From assembly GCA_023213395.1 (NCBI GenBank), contig CM041465.1, forward strand, positions 186,131,741-186,195,740: DNA of 64,000 nucleotides. Reading direction: 5' to 3'. The stretch comes from Cycas panzhihuaensis. Taxonomy: Eukaryota > Cycadophyta. A model generated the notes under the pieces. That model was not told where the DNA came from, searched no databases, and saw nothing but the letters and a program-made list of their open reading frames with translations. Shown piece after piece: positions 44,053 to 56,022 of the stretch. Made by a program: the position numbers and the translations under genes. How positions within the stretch are numbered: position 1 is the stretch's first letter; each line of letters begins with the position of its first letter.

Positions 44053-45840
44053 AAAGTCTTATATACCAAGTTTGGTATAGCGTAAAATGTAGGCATGATA
44101 CGACGAGTGGTCATCATTTAAAAAGTTAATGTTATATAGAGTTAGATATTTCTCTATATTTGACTCATATCTAGGAAACAACTAGTTAATAACACACAAT
44201 AGAATATGCACTAAGTTGTTAAATATCTAAACCATAAATTAATTATCTATATTAAAATAACAAATAAATATCTATAAAATTATTTTTGTCACATAGTCAC
44301 ATGTAGTGTTGCATACAAATTTCTAAGGTCTTGCACATCATCTGCTTCTTTCTCTAAAGGCCACATACAAATGTCACAAGCATATTTGTAATGTATTATC
44401 CAATAATTATTTCCTTTTTAAAAAGTCAATCATAGTGTCACATGCATGTTTACAATGTACTGCAAAAATATTAGAGCTTTCTTGATGTATAGTGTTAACA
44501 TAAAATATAACACTTGATATCATTTCAATTAGTACCACTAATGCTAAAGGCACACTTCACTACATGATCACCAATTATTCCCATTAATACGTTCTATAGC
44601 ATGTTAAGATCTCTCTACTAGTTAGGATAATTAGCAATGGCTCATTAAAAATAATCTAATCTCATTTAATCATATTTGTATAATGGTGTTTTCTGATCTA
44701 TAACTATAAGACTCTCTTTGATCCAAAATTGAGCGGGTGGCTAAGACCAAGTAAAGTTTGCCTTAATACTAATAAATCATTCATTATAATCACATTACTG
44801 ATTGAAGTTGTAATAATACTAGAGTGACTTACTACAACAAACAAGGATAAAAAATATACTAGAGTTGTTAATGAATGGATGAGCTAAACTTCATATTAAT
44901 TACACTAAATACATAATATAAAAGGCAAAAAATTTAAAATTCTCCTTGATGTGTTGATTACAACTATTATTACTAATAGGAGGATAAGTATGATGACTCT
45001 AAAGTTGTATTAGTAGAACTTATAATCCGTCACCTTAGACCTTAACAATATCAATTGGAGCTAATTGAAGAACAACATGCATACCCAAATATCCCACAAG
45101 GGTAGCACACTAAACATAAATTTTCTTGTAAGTAATTGAAGCATCTTCATGCAGACATGTTAATAAGACAAAGAACTTAAGAAAAATCATTCCAAAGGGG
45201 GGTTAAGCATTAATAGATTGCTCTATTGTTTCTTATTAATGCAATTACCAATGGAGGAGGGCCTTCGATAATACCCACACAATACTCAAACTATAATGGA
45301 AAAAACACATTTGAAATAAAAGTACAATGATAAGAAACATTTGGGGGGAGCGGGGGGAATCCATTAGGTTGTAGACATTGATAATTACATATGTCAAAAA
45401 TTACAAAACAATAATACACTGCATTAATATCTAGCATGCTAGACTCACCAAGTATCCCTCTTATAATGAAAAAGATTAATTAATAGGTGAGTTTGCAATG
45501 TACGTATAAAAGCTCAACATAAGCTCTGAACATTTGACTTGATCTAATTAAGAATTTGGTAGCATTTACTGAAGAGCTACTCAAGTCTCTACATTTTATT
45601 GCGTTCTCATATTAGTTAAGTGAGGGTTGTGAGAAAGGCTAATATCATAGGAGACAAAGAAGATAAGAGGGATATCCACATAACATCCCTAAATCCAAGT
45701 TCTTTGAGAGAGGCATTAATGGCACTCAACCTTATAACAGGGCAAGGTAAAAATGTCCAAAACATTCCTTTGAAAGGAATCGAGCATATAATATTTGTAT
45801 GGAATACATCATAAACACTACACAATGCTCACAATATGAA
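44053..45840. other. AT-rich intergenic stretch, no gene seen
   Basis: I find no transposon ends or coding sense. The mirror-image open frames at 45616-45825 have no recognisable motif. Confidence 0.55.
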
Positions 45841-45986
45841 CGTTCTAATCTACCCAGCTTTTACCTCTATCTACACCCGGACCGGTCTTTGAAGGAGTAG
45901 CAGGAAGGTGAAACTTGTCTTTGCACACGAACAACAATGGAAGCTCCATAGCGGCACCGGCCCCCTTGGAAGCCACGAGGCAGCAC

Positions 45987-45992
45987 CACGTG
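45987..45992. promoter_or_regulatory. G-box / ABRE-like CACGTG upstream of the LEA_3 gene
   Basis: CCACGTGT lies 450 bp upstream of the start codon. LEA_3 genes are typically induced by stress and abscisic acid through ACGT-core elements. The role here is inferred from position only. Confidence 0.4.
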
Positions 45993-46321
45993 TTACGGAC
46001 AAGCGCTTACAAAGGGAGAAAATGTCGTCATCCGATGCAAAATCGTCGACTCTGGAGGGCGTCAACCGACAACAATGAAATTATTAAATCAAATCGTGGA
46101 AATCATTAAATAAAAGTCATAAAATCGTGGAATCCGCAAATCAGCGAAGGATCCAGAGACGTTTCCGCCGAAAAATCGTAGAGAGACATTTACCGCCGTA
46201 AGCGCGCCGTTTCCCATCCAACGGACGAGCTGCTTTCCAGCATGTTTGGCAAAGGCCATACCAGTCGGATGGCTTGAACGATTAACGCATTTTGTGTTTG
46301 GCCATTTCGAATGAACGATGC

Positions 46322-46330
46322 CTATTTAAG
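46322..46330 (+). promoter_or_regulatory. Candidate TATA box of the LEA_3 gene
   Basis: CTATTTAAG lies 120 bp upstream of the start codon at 46442, a usual distance once the 5' UTR is counted. Confidence 0.45.
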
Positions 46331-46441
46331 TAATAGGGCCGCATCATATGGTAAGGTTGTGGCGAGCATCTATTCTTATTATTTTATTGCAGAAAATATA
46401 TTTGGTTTGTATGCGTGGAGGGGAACATTGCAGAAGAACAA

Positions 46442-46911
46442 ATGGCCAGATTGTTGAATGCAAAGGTCCCCGGGCCTGCCTTGCAGCTATTACAGATCTC
46501 AAGGTTTGAACGTTACTCTTTGCCTTTTTTCTAAAGCCTGGAACCCCTCTATTGTATGGCCATTAGCTTTTCACGCAACATGGCTTTAAATTTTAAATTG
46601 TGTAATACCTGTTTCGCAGGGGTGTTTTGTTAATTTGGACGCAGATTAATTTAATAAAGTCGTGTATTTGTTCGCGGACTGCAGGAGAGGATTTGCGGCA
46701 GTGGCGTCAAAAGAAGATGACACGAAAGGGATTACGGAGGAAGGGAGTGAAGAAGAGGGTTATTAACCAGAGCTGGTGGATGCCTCACCCCGTCACCGGC
46801 TACTTTGTTCCAGAAAGTCACCACCCTCTTGACACCCATCGCGACGCCGACCAAGTCAGATATACTCTTCAGGCCAATCGAGGCCGTTCTGATGGTGCGG
46901 GCGCAAAATAA
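46442..46911 (+). pseudogene. LEA_3 family (SAG21/Lea5-like) gene with one frameshift in exon 2
   Basis: LEA_3 proteins are small stress-induced proteins, usually sent to mitochondria. Exon 1 (46442-46503) encodes MARLLNAKVPGPALQLLQIS, a basic amphipathic start typical of the family. A 181-bp GT-AG intron (46504-46684) follows. Exon 2 starts RRGFAAVASKEDDT, the expected RRGxAA block. The family signature WxPDPVTGYYxPE is seen as WMPHPVTGYFVPES (about 46774-46815) but one frame over. The exon 1 frame ends at TAA 46764-46766, and the signature frame ends at 46911. The total, about 93 codons, and the two-exon layout fit the family (about 95-105 residues). Either this copy is a young pseudogene or the sequence has a one-base error in exon 2. 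AATAAA overlaps the stop. Confidence 0.78.
46504..46684 (+). other. Intron of the LEA_3 gene
   Basis: It runs AAG|GTTTGA to GACTGCAG|G, 181 bp, phase 2. A single intron just after the targeting-like N-terminus is usual for LEA_3 genes. Confidence 0.7.
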
Positions 46912-46919
46912 AAGTAGAG

Positions 46920-48180
46920 ATTAATATTTTGTTGAAATCCGCATTGTCTGGCGGAGTGGCAGCTTCGTGTAATGTTGCAGTGGAACATATCATATAACAA
47001 CGCTTTCGCTTTCTTTTAACAGACTTTATGCCGTTATTTGTCGTGATCTCTTGGTTAATGAAGCGGAAGGCGTCTTGATGTTGATTTGGTCGTGCAAGCA
47101 AATTATATTTTGTTTTGTTCCATGTTTTGATTTTTCCTAATTTTATTTTATTGTGGTATTCTGCGAAAAATTTATTCAGCAAAAGTTACGAGGGAGTTAA
47201 GGAGAGATTTTAGGGCAGCAATCTTGCAGAGGTGTAATTTAGTTAACGATCAGAAGCTTCACAATTCCGTCGGTATCAAACGGTCGAGTGGCTGGAATTT
47301 CTTTGTTGATAAATAAATAATCAAGAGGAGGTCCGGGCAAGACTTATTCCGTTATATCAAATATTTAGTAAATCATTACCAAAAGAAAGGAATTTGTAAT
47401 TTGAGGGTGGGGTAAAACTTAATTCCAGAAGTCGAGAATGTGAGGTGGGAGAGTGGAGGGTGGAATCCGTGGATTGCAGAGTCATCTGATTTGAGAGACA
47501 GTTCCGTAACACGTGGCAGGTCAAGGGACGCATTTAGTTTTGACACGCGTAACGTGAGGAATCCCTAAAAATCTTTACTGACTCGGACACCGGCACGTAT
47601 GGCCGTTCGTACGCGGCGAGTGTGTTGTTCTGGTTGGAAGACGAGTTCGCCAGTTGCAAATACGTGGGCACCGTGCCCGATGAAGGTGAGTAGTCACATT
47701 AAATGTGAACGTCCGTCCCTTATTCATGTGCGAGTTGATGTTGATGGCTGTGCACCGTCCATTCATACGTACGTTTCGATTAAATTAGAAATAGCAAGTT
47801 GGACGGTGATAAATTACCTGCGCAATGCTCCCTTTTTATGCTTTGCTCGCTACTCCTCTAATGTTCATAATTTTATATATTATAAAATTTTAATCAATTT
47901 AATTTTTTATTGTGTTTGTTTTTGCAATGCCGATTGAAATCTCCACCTAGGAATTTTGTAATTGAAAATGTATTATTTTAAAGTTTTTTCAAATAAAAGA
48001 AATATTTTTCCCTTCCATTTCTTCTCCTCCCTCACACATATATATATATATATACACTAGTGTAGACTATTAATTGTTTGTGAGCATCGATAAGTATATT
48101 TGTAGTGTTCTCCTCCTTGTGCCGATAGTCAGAATGGTAAATGGGGCTACGAAGAGATCGTTGTCGACGTTGTCACTGCA
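46920..48180. other. Region downstream of LEA_3; possible second promoter and short frame
   Basis: A second CACGTG (47510-47515, AACACGTGGCAG) lies just upstream of an open frame of 112 codons at 47599-47937. In another frame the stretch 47556-47689 reads without stops (IFTDSDTGTYGRSYAAS ... CKYVGTVPDEG) up to GTGAGT, like an exon end. I recognise neither. The sequence is GC-richer than its surroundings up to about 47760. A (TA)n run lies at about 48037-48053. Confidence 0.35.
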
Positions 48181-49136
48181 CATTTGATACTAAAAAATTC
48201 AGTTTACAGGTTTTGTTCTTCTCCAACCGTTCACGTCTTCCTCTGTACTGAACAGGCTTCACTCTCTTCCAACCGTCCACATCTTTCTCTATTAACGTTT
48301 TTTATTTTTGGAGTAAAATTGAGGGGGGTTGAGGCTTCAGTCCTCACTCCCTCGCCGAAGTGCCTTGAGGGCGCCTATCAGCACAATAAAGAGAGAGAGA
48401 AGAGAGAAAATATTTATATAATAAATAAATAATATAATAATTGAAGAGTGTGAAAAGTCATTCATTGTTTAGGTTAGAGTTTAAATTTTATCTTATTAAA
48501 GTGATTATGGAAATGAAAACAAATATAAAATAATTTTTTTATTTTAAAACATTTTTGGTTTTTTTGACATAAAAGAGAAGAAAATTAATTTTTAAAAGCA
48601 TATGATAATGATTGCAAGAGAGTATTTCAAGTATTTTGCTGTGTTGTTTCAAAGTATTTAGATGTATTTTTAATGTGTTTTGATTAACATTATAAACAAG
48701 TCAATGGATAGGCCATGTGTTTGGGAATATAGGATTAGGAAATGTGGATGGTATGGGATATTAGGTTTAAGTCCTATGGGGTTTTATAGGTCATATTAAA
48801 TAAAATATTTTAGAAGAAAGTGTTAATGAAATGAATACTAGTATTTTGGACACACATCTATTTATCATATATTTAAATGCATGTGAGTCCAGGATTTGCA
48901 TCCATCTTGCAATGAAAGACTTAGGCGAAAAGAGTTTAGTGTATCAGTTCAATGCATGAATATGTGAAGGCATTCAAATCTTGATACATGTCCATTGAGT
49001 GGTCTAATACCATTTCTTTTATACCTCTTAAAATATAATTAAATAATCTTAAATGCACGAGAATTTAAGACATTACTTAAATGAAATCCACTAGCATAGT
49101 ATTACATTAAATCAAATGCCAAGACTATTAAAACTC

Positions 49137-49140
<4 letters not shown>
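48181..49140. other. AT-rich stretch, no gene seen
   Basis: An 82-codon plus-strand frame (48184-48432) ends in low-complexity sequence and has no motif. Nothing else is seen. Confidence 0.5.

Positions 49141-49181
<41 letters not shown>
49141..49181. repeat. (CT)20 microsatellite
   Basis: Uninterrupted CT dinucleotides fill 49141-49180, ending with one more C. Confidence 0.97.
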
Positions 49182-49183
<2 letters not shown>

Positions 49184-49599
49184 AAAAAAGAAAACTTAAG
49201 ATAAATTATCAACCTATTTTCCATCTAACCATGTGTTAGATCTAAGGGCAGATAATTTTGGTTGTCTTTCTTGTTAACATTTATAAAAACAACAATGGAC
49301 AATGGATCATTAATTTATTTTGGATTGTTTTAAATCTATCAAGACATCACCTCAATATAAAGAGATTTTAGTCAACTCTATTTGTGTTTCATGTCACCTA
49401 GTGGTTTATCATCCCTTTATCTTAAAAGGTTTAAATTGTGCTTCTACACCATCATTCAATTAAGTTGATATTAATGACCAAATTAGAGGATTGCTACCAT
49501 TGTGATTAGTATCTCTAATTTTTTTGTCAATTAAAAATGCATTCTAGTTTGCTTGCCTATTTTTAATCATGCTTTCTTTTATGATTTAAAAGTTGTATT

Positions 49600-52150
49600 T
49601 TTCAACGTATAACACAAGTTGTAAATCCATTGATAATTAGTTTGTTTCTTTTCATATGGTATCTCAAGTAGCTCCCAAGCGTTTTTTTGTAAAATAAAGT
49701 CCATTTCCTCATTCATGGTTGTTTGCCACTTTTGGTTTGCAATAGCTTCTTCAAAAGTGGTAGGTTTAAGAGCTAATAATACTTATGCCATTAAGGCGAA
49801 TTTGGTGGATGATCTGTACTTGGATTGCTTTTTAGTTTATTATGGAGATGATGGAGCAAAAGAGTATATCCATAAGTATCATTTAGAAAGCTACTTTTAG
49901 GTGACATCTTCTTAAATATCTTTGGAAGAAATTATTGAAGTGGATATTGAAATAGAGACAAGATATATAAATTAAGTACCAAGTGTATACAATGATGATG
50001 GAGGTAATTAAATTGCAGGAACATTCTATGTAATAGGAGGTAGAATAGGAGTTACTATAAATTGTTCATAAGAAAATGAAAGTTGAGTCATGTCTATATC
50101 CTAGTTCTCTTATGAAAAAATAACATCTCAAGATGTGTACATTTTCTTAATAATATGATCATAAAATTTGTAGGCTTTGCAATTAGGCTAGTAGCCAACA
50201 AAAATACATTTCTTACTTTTATCATCTAGCTTCTTTCTTAATTCTTTTGATATAAGTAGATACGTTGTGTAATCAAAGGTCTGCAAATGTGATACCAGAG
50301 TTTTTTAAACTGACCAAGCCTCTTTAGGTGTAACACTTAAAACCGCCTTGGTTAGACTTCAATTTATGAGATAAATAGCTATATTAAGGGCTTCAGCCTA
50401 TAATTGAAGTTCCAAATTTTTTGTGGCAAGCATGACTTTACTTTTGCTGACTAAGGTCTAATTTATATGCTTAGCAACTCTAATTTATTGAGGTGTGTAA
50501 GGGGTAGAAAATTATTGTTTGATGCTAGTATTCTTATAAAATTGAGTGAATTCTTTAGAAATGTATTCACCTTCATTGTTATAGTGAAGGATTTTAATTA
50601 GCTCTCTAGATTCCAATTCAACGCCATGCTTAAATTCTCTAAAATAAACCCAGAAAGATACTTGAAACATGGGTCTATAAATATAAGAGTAAATAAGGCC
50701 TAATGGTTCTTTGGCACCTTAGACTTTGCTATCTAATCCAAACAGAGTTCGATGGTGTTTTTCCATGACACAAATCTCACAAATATATATTATTTGCTTA
50801 ATATTTAGTATTCCATGTACCATATTCAATTTTAATAAAAGAAGAACGCTATTCATATTTAAATGACCAAGGTGTCAATGTCATAATTGGTCTTTTAGAA
50901 GTCTCTAAGAAACAAGTATCTTTGAAGCAGATTATTTATTAATATTTGAGGTAGAAGTACAAGTATGAGAAGAGGACGTTATGTTACTATAAGAGCTAAT
51001 ATCATTTTATAGGAATATAGGTCTTAAAATTGTAGCAGACTTATACAAACCTTGGTCTTCATATCCAAAGGTAATCAAATTACCATTCAAATCAGTAATC
51101 AAAGGTTTTCCAAGTGACTAAATAAGACATTAAAGTTTTTCTTATTTATCTAGTTGGTTGATAACAAATTATGTGCCATGTTAGGGACATAGAAAACAAT
51201 GTTAATGTGATGTCTAATATCATAATCCTTTAAAGATATAGGATCATTATTGATCTTGGCAACCTCCAAAATAATATCATCACTAAATGTTACAAATTAG
51301 TCCTATATTGGCCTTATATTTATGAGTAAATCTTCAAAACTTGTCATGTGACAAGAGGTTCTAGAATCTGTCAATTAGTATTTATCAAAATGATGTGTTG
51401 CTGATGTAATAAAGAACAAGTTTTGTGAATTGGACATGTGGCCTCCTTGATTTTAATTTTAATTTTAGTTGTGATTTCTATTATATTAATTGCACTTAGG
51501 GGAAAGGAGGTTAAAGTAGAAGGACCAATAGGAATGACAACATCAAAATCATTAGAATCTCAGGTATATTTAGGCATGGGAATTTTACTAGAAACATAAG
51601 CCCATAGTTTATTTATTATTAGAATGTTCTTGATTTGATTCTTATAATTCAAGAAATTATTATTGCTTGATAATTCAAGAGTTGTGACTATTTGAAGTGT
51701 TCTTTTATCTCAAGTATATAACTTGGCTGCCTAAAATAGTTTGCTAATCCAGTAGTTATAGTCTCAATGCCTCTTTGCCTAACAATGCCTAGTAGTTAAG
51801 ATAGTTTTATCTAATGGCATACCTTCTCATAAGTCATAGCTTAGGGACCTTATATACCTGAAGGTACATGGGTGCTACTAAAAGCTCTACCATCTCCTTG
51901 ATATTGTTGACCTATCTCTACTAGATTTACAACCTAAACAATAGATCCTTATCTAAATGTATATTTATGATTAAAGTACTCATCCTTTCTAGGTCTAGCC
52001 TAGTCTCCAAACTCCAAGGTTTTTAGGTATATACCTCAATTTTCTACTTAATATACCTAATAGATATTACCTTCCCTTATAGCCTATATAGTTTGAGGAA
52101 GCACAATAATATATGAGGGAGTGATACCTTCAAGAGTCTTAATCATTCCC
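49600..52150 (-). mobile_element. Degenerate Ty1/copia relic, minus strand
   Basis: Reading the minus strand from right to left gives the copia order. A protease remnant with TSCHMTSFEDLL lies near 51340. The pre-integrase part reads NEGEYISKEFTQFYKNT (about 50550-50590), and the integrase part reads KSKVMLATKNLELQ and KKCIFVGY (about 50190-50450). The RT N-terminal block PTTFEEAIANQKWQTTMNEEMD lies at about 49690-49760. The stretch about 51400-52150 is probably gag or leader but too decayed to prove. There are many stops and indels, and no LTRs were found. The sequence is not close to the three TGTTAG copia copies in this window, so it is another family and much older. Confidence 0.72.
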
Positions 52151-52152
52151 TT

Positions 52153-52384
52153 TGCAAGATTAGTAATGAAGGGTGGTTTAATTAGCACATGAAAGTGGGT
52201 CACACTCTCTCTATATTAACATGTATTATAAATACACAACATAGTGTATCATATTGTATCATGTTGTAATGATGTTTTGTTAATATAATGGAGGTACCTA
52301 AGGGTACCGTTCAATCCTATGGAGGTGATTTTGTTCTGTTTAGTTCTATTTACGAATATCTTATTGCAGGTTTGATTTCTTACA
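52153..52384 (+). repeat. 5' LTR of the TR-GAG element
   Basis: It matches 55801-56022 closely from agtgggtcacactctctc to gatttcttaca. The first 35 bp are only loosely similar, so the boundary is approximate. Confidence 0.75.
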
Positions 52385-52396
52385 TGGTATTAGAGC
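52385..52396 (+). other. Primer binding site, tRNA-Met type (one mismatch)
   Basis: TGGTATTAGAGC directly follows the LTR. It differs from the standard site by one C-to-T change. Confidence 0.85.
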
Positions 52397-54640
52397 TAAG
52401 ATGAAGCAAACTTGAGTGACGTGAAGCAAGGCGTTGGTTGATGAAACCCTAATTCTGATGTGTGAGGAGGTGCCTATTTTTTGTTCGATAATGCCCATTC
52501 CTTTTGCAATCGTTGTTGAGCCTGTAGAATCCCTGTGATTGTGTGGAGGTGGTTTGTAGTAAAAGCGTGGTGAAACCCTAGATTTGTTGATATATAAGGA
52601 GACCCAGTGAACACCCATTTGCTAGCCCTCTTTACCAATAGAAGAGTGCACAACCATGTGTAATTAAGAGCCGTAAAAACATAAATATAGTGAAATAATA
52701 GAGGTATGTTCATTATTTTGATCATCCTCTTAATATTTTAGTGTTTCAATAATATATTTAACTGCCTGTTTATATTCCTTAGTTGAGTTGATGTATTTTT
52801 TGCTCTACTGGCTGATACATATTTGCATCGCCTCTTATTCTCTGTTTGTCATTTGATATATTCACCCAGATTAATATCTTGATCGCCCTTAGATGTTTTT
52901 TGGGTTTATCACCTATTGAATCACTACATTCAACTTAATATTATTTACATGATAATATTACCCAGATAAATATATTCAGCCGTAGCTCATCTGATTCAAG
53001 TCATCTATTGAATCTATGTGATGAATCTGCATGATATATATGCGTGATACATCCTCACCCTTGTTGCAGTTGCAGTCATTCCACATTATGTCATCCCTTA
53101 ATTTATTTATGTTGTCCTACGTGATTATTTTCTCTGGTTGCTTATGATATTGACAGTTGTATTTGTAAGATCGCATGATTTTTATCAGTCAATATATTGA
53201 TCGTTGGCAATGTTTAGTCACATGGTTGTTGTATACATACATAGATCTGCATTATGCATGCTGTGATTAATCTGTCATGAAAATATTTAAATATATTTTA
53301 CGATTTGGTATAGTTCGGTCGCTCATATATTTTAAACGGTGGTTTTAAAATTCTACATTATGTCGCCCTCACGTGATCGTGTTGCAGTTGCCAGTGATAT
53401 TTGTACCTCGCCGTTGATATTTGATCAATGGCGCCATTATTTTAATATCTACAATTGCCTCTGTTCAATGTACAATGCTGTTTTCAAAGTCGCGGCTCAT
53501 ATAATATTCAATTCACTTTATTATTAAATTCAACGTCAATGTTAAAGTTGGCCATCATTGAAATATTTTATTGTCATTCACCCGTGATGCATATGCCATT
53601 TATATATATATCGCCCATTAATGCGTTTGTGATGTAGACCTAATATACTTGCAATTGTTTTTTGTTGGCTATTTACATTGATTTATATTTGGCAGTCACT
53701 CTTTTTGTTTTATTTCCAGTATTTGATATTTGATATACTCCATTATTTTTGGCATTTTTTACCTTTAATATTTAAAAGGATCTTTGATACTTTCACAGTT
53801 AATTTTTCATTTGATCAAAGTCACTTTATATTAAGGTTATCATTTATGAAGCCCTTTTGATAAAGATAATCTACCCTCGAGTGTCATATTATATTACCTA
53901 TTAACATGGAGTCTTTGAAATTAGGATTATGGTGATATTATAGGTGATTGATGATGTGGCAAAGAGTTCTTTACATGACAAGGTTACTTGTTGATATATA
54001 AGGCTATGGGTTATTGGTGACTTTGAGGCGATTAAATACTCTTTGTATGCAAGCATATGAGAGAGTGTTGGTGTATTGATATAATGACATGAATGAGGCG
54101 ATAATAAGGTTTAATAGGTGATGGATTAAAGCTGTTTATAGTTACATAAAAAGATTTGATATGGCAATGTCATGATATAAGAATGAGCAATGATAGGGCA
54201 AGGAAGATAGTAATATGAGATAATGAGATGCTTGACAAGATTGGATGTTTATTGGGCATATTTAAGGGCAAAATTAGGGATGTTTTGATAATGTTTTTAA
54301 TTGACCGAATGCAAAGAAGAATGGGTTTGTTGAAGATACCTGAGTTGCAAGGAAGCAAAATTGTTGAGTGGTGTAATGGTTTGAGTTGTATTTTGGGCAA
54401 TTAAGTGAAGTATGTGTCTTAGCGATTTGATGGTGACATGTGGCATGTATGATCATTGTGAGATTTATGAGGCACTGATTTGGTGAAGTAAGTGTTTCAA
54501 ATACTTCTTGTATATGACTGTTTGACAATATGGAAGATATATAAGGCAATGATGTGATGATAAAGTCAATGTTGTAGGAGATATGAAACATAAGAAATTT
54601 TGTTGAGAGTGATCAATAGGTTTGAAAAAGGAGACGTGGT
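52397..54640. other. Long leader of the TR-GAG element, no gene seen
   Basis: This 2.2-kb stretch is AT-rich, with recurring ttgatatt, catgat and tcgcc words at about 52850-53700 but no clear repeat unit. Short open frames have no protein sense. Confidence 0.5.
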
Positions 54641-54663
54641 GTTAAGAAATGACATTTACAATC

Positions 54664-55780
54664 ATGGAGGAGAATCATGTGGTCATGTATATTCTTAAAA
54701 CAAATGAATACTACTTAATGGATTTGTTTCTTCCAATACCTAAGTGTAATGGTGAAGACCACTTCTTTTGGATGATTAAAATAAGATGTCTTTTCATAGC
54801 TAAAGGTTTGTAGAAGATTGTTACTGATGGATATGATATCCTTAAGGATGAAGAAGAAAAAAAATGCTTGAGAAGAAAGACAGAAAGACATTCATTATGA
54901 TTCGTGCTACATTCAACGAGGCTGATCACCTTCTAAATACCATTTTATCATTCCTATGATTCTACATGCAAGTACTGCTAAAGAAGCTTAGGATTTTCTA
55001 AGGGAAATATTTGAACAAACTCCTAAAGAGACACAACAAATAATTGAAAAGTCAATTAAGGTCAATTATGGTTATGATACATGTACAATGAATGAAGAAA
55101 ATATCAACAACACTGATGAAATGACATGTCAAGATGAAGAATGTATGAGTACTAATGAAATTTCTACTGAATGTAAAGAAACAATGGTTGAATGTATTGA
55201 TAAGACTACAACTACTGATGAAGACGTTAAAAGTGATGAATCAATAAAGGTTTATTTAGATGACACTATTATTTTAAGAGAAAGTGAATGTGAATATGAT
55301 GATCCTATAAAGAATGAGTTTTGTAATGATTCAAGTCTAAATGATTCCCCTACTTTGAGCATTGGTTTAATTTCAAAGAGTATGTAAGTTGATCAAAATT
55401 TCACTCCAAAGGTTGAAGAAATCATTATTGTACATGGTGATCAAGAACTTATACAGGATAATGATGACAAGCAAGTTGTGTTTGAAGATGGCTACTTACA
55501 GGATCTTCATCACAATCAGACTAGACCAGTTGCAATGAAGAGTCAGGATTTGCACTTGCTAGAGCTGCTACATCAATATCATCACTACAGGATTGAAGAC
55601 ATAAATCAAGCTAAGAATATTATCTTACAAAGGCATTAGTATAAAATTAAAGATAAAAATCAAGATGAAGACATCATTCTACATCAAAGACATTACTACA
55701 AGATTGAAGACAATGATCGAGTTGAAGACATCATTTTCAAGACATTTCCAAGGACAAAGCATTGCAAATACAAATGACCC
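54664..55780 (+). pseudogene. Copia-type gag of the TR-GAG element
   Basis: The frame starts near 54664. DLFLPIPKCNGEDHFFWMIKIRC at about 54720-54785 is the typical Trp-containing entry of copia Gag (DUF4219/UBN2 type). EEEKKCLRRKT and ATFNEADHLLNTILSFL follow. After a frameshift near 54950 comes AKEA-stop-DFLREIFEQTPKETQQ, where the stop TAG stands for the usual Trp. The open frame 55088-55387 is acidic and Thr/Glu/Asp-rich. After one stop the protein continues and ends in three degenerate copies of a roughly 22-residue unit containing HYYKIED and EDIIL. No zinc knuckle is seen. Only two or three lesions separate it from an intact gag, so it is less decayed than the neighbouring relic. Confidence 0.72.
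55590..55745 (+). repeat. Three degenerate 50-66-bp tandem units in gag
   Basis: Units start around cactacaggattgaagacat, tagtataaaattaaagataa and cattactacaagattgaaga, each followed by aatcaag/gatcgag and a gaagacatcatt-like end. Confidence 0.6.
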
Positions 55781-55790
55781 AAATGTCCAT

Positions 55791-55800
55791 TAAGAGGGAG
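55791..55800 (+). other. Polypurine tract (TR-GAG element)
   Basis: AAGAGGGAG directly precedes TGTTAGAATATT of the 3' LTR. Confidence 0.8.
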
Positions 55801-56022
55801 TGTTAGAATATTAATGTACATTTGTTTTATCTCACATGCAAGTGGGTCCCACTCTCTCTATATTAACATGTATTATAAATACATAACATAGTGTATCATA
55901 TTGTAATGATGTTTTGTTAATATAATGGATGTACCTTAAAGGTACCATTTGATCCTATGGAGGTGCTTTTGTTCTGTTTAGTTATATTTGTGAATATCTT
56001 ATTATAGGTTTGATTTCCTACA
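55801..56022 (+). repeat. 3' LTR of the TR-GAG element
   Basis: 222 bp, TGTTAGAATATT to TTTCCTACA, followed by a short (CA)n run to about 56034. Confidence 0.85.

Larger units (their letters stand above)
52153..56022 (+). mobile_element. Small gag-only LTR retrotransposon (TR-GAG type)
   Basis: Two short LTRs (about 52153-52384 and 55801-56022) flank 3.4 kb. That interval has a tRNA-Met primer site, a long leader, one gag-type frame and a purine tract, but no protease, integrase or reverse transcriptase. This is the layout described for TR-GAG elements, which depend on enzymes from another copia element. The 5' LTR start is uncertain: the match to the 3' LTR is clear from about 52190 onward and weaker before. 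I see no matching target duplication. Confidence 0.78.

Noticed and set aside
45616-45825. Mirror open frames on both strands as a gene
   Set aside because: Both strands are open by chance in the same stretch, and neither reading shows a known motif.
48184-48432. 82-codon plus-strand frame as a gene
   Set aside because: It ends in low-complexity sequence, has no motif, and has neither promoter nor splice context.
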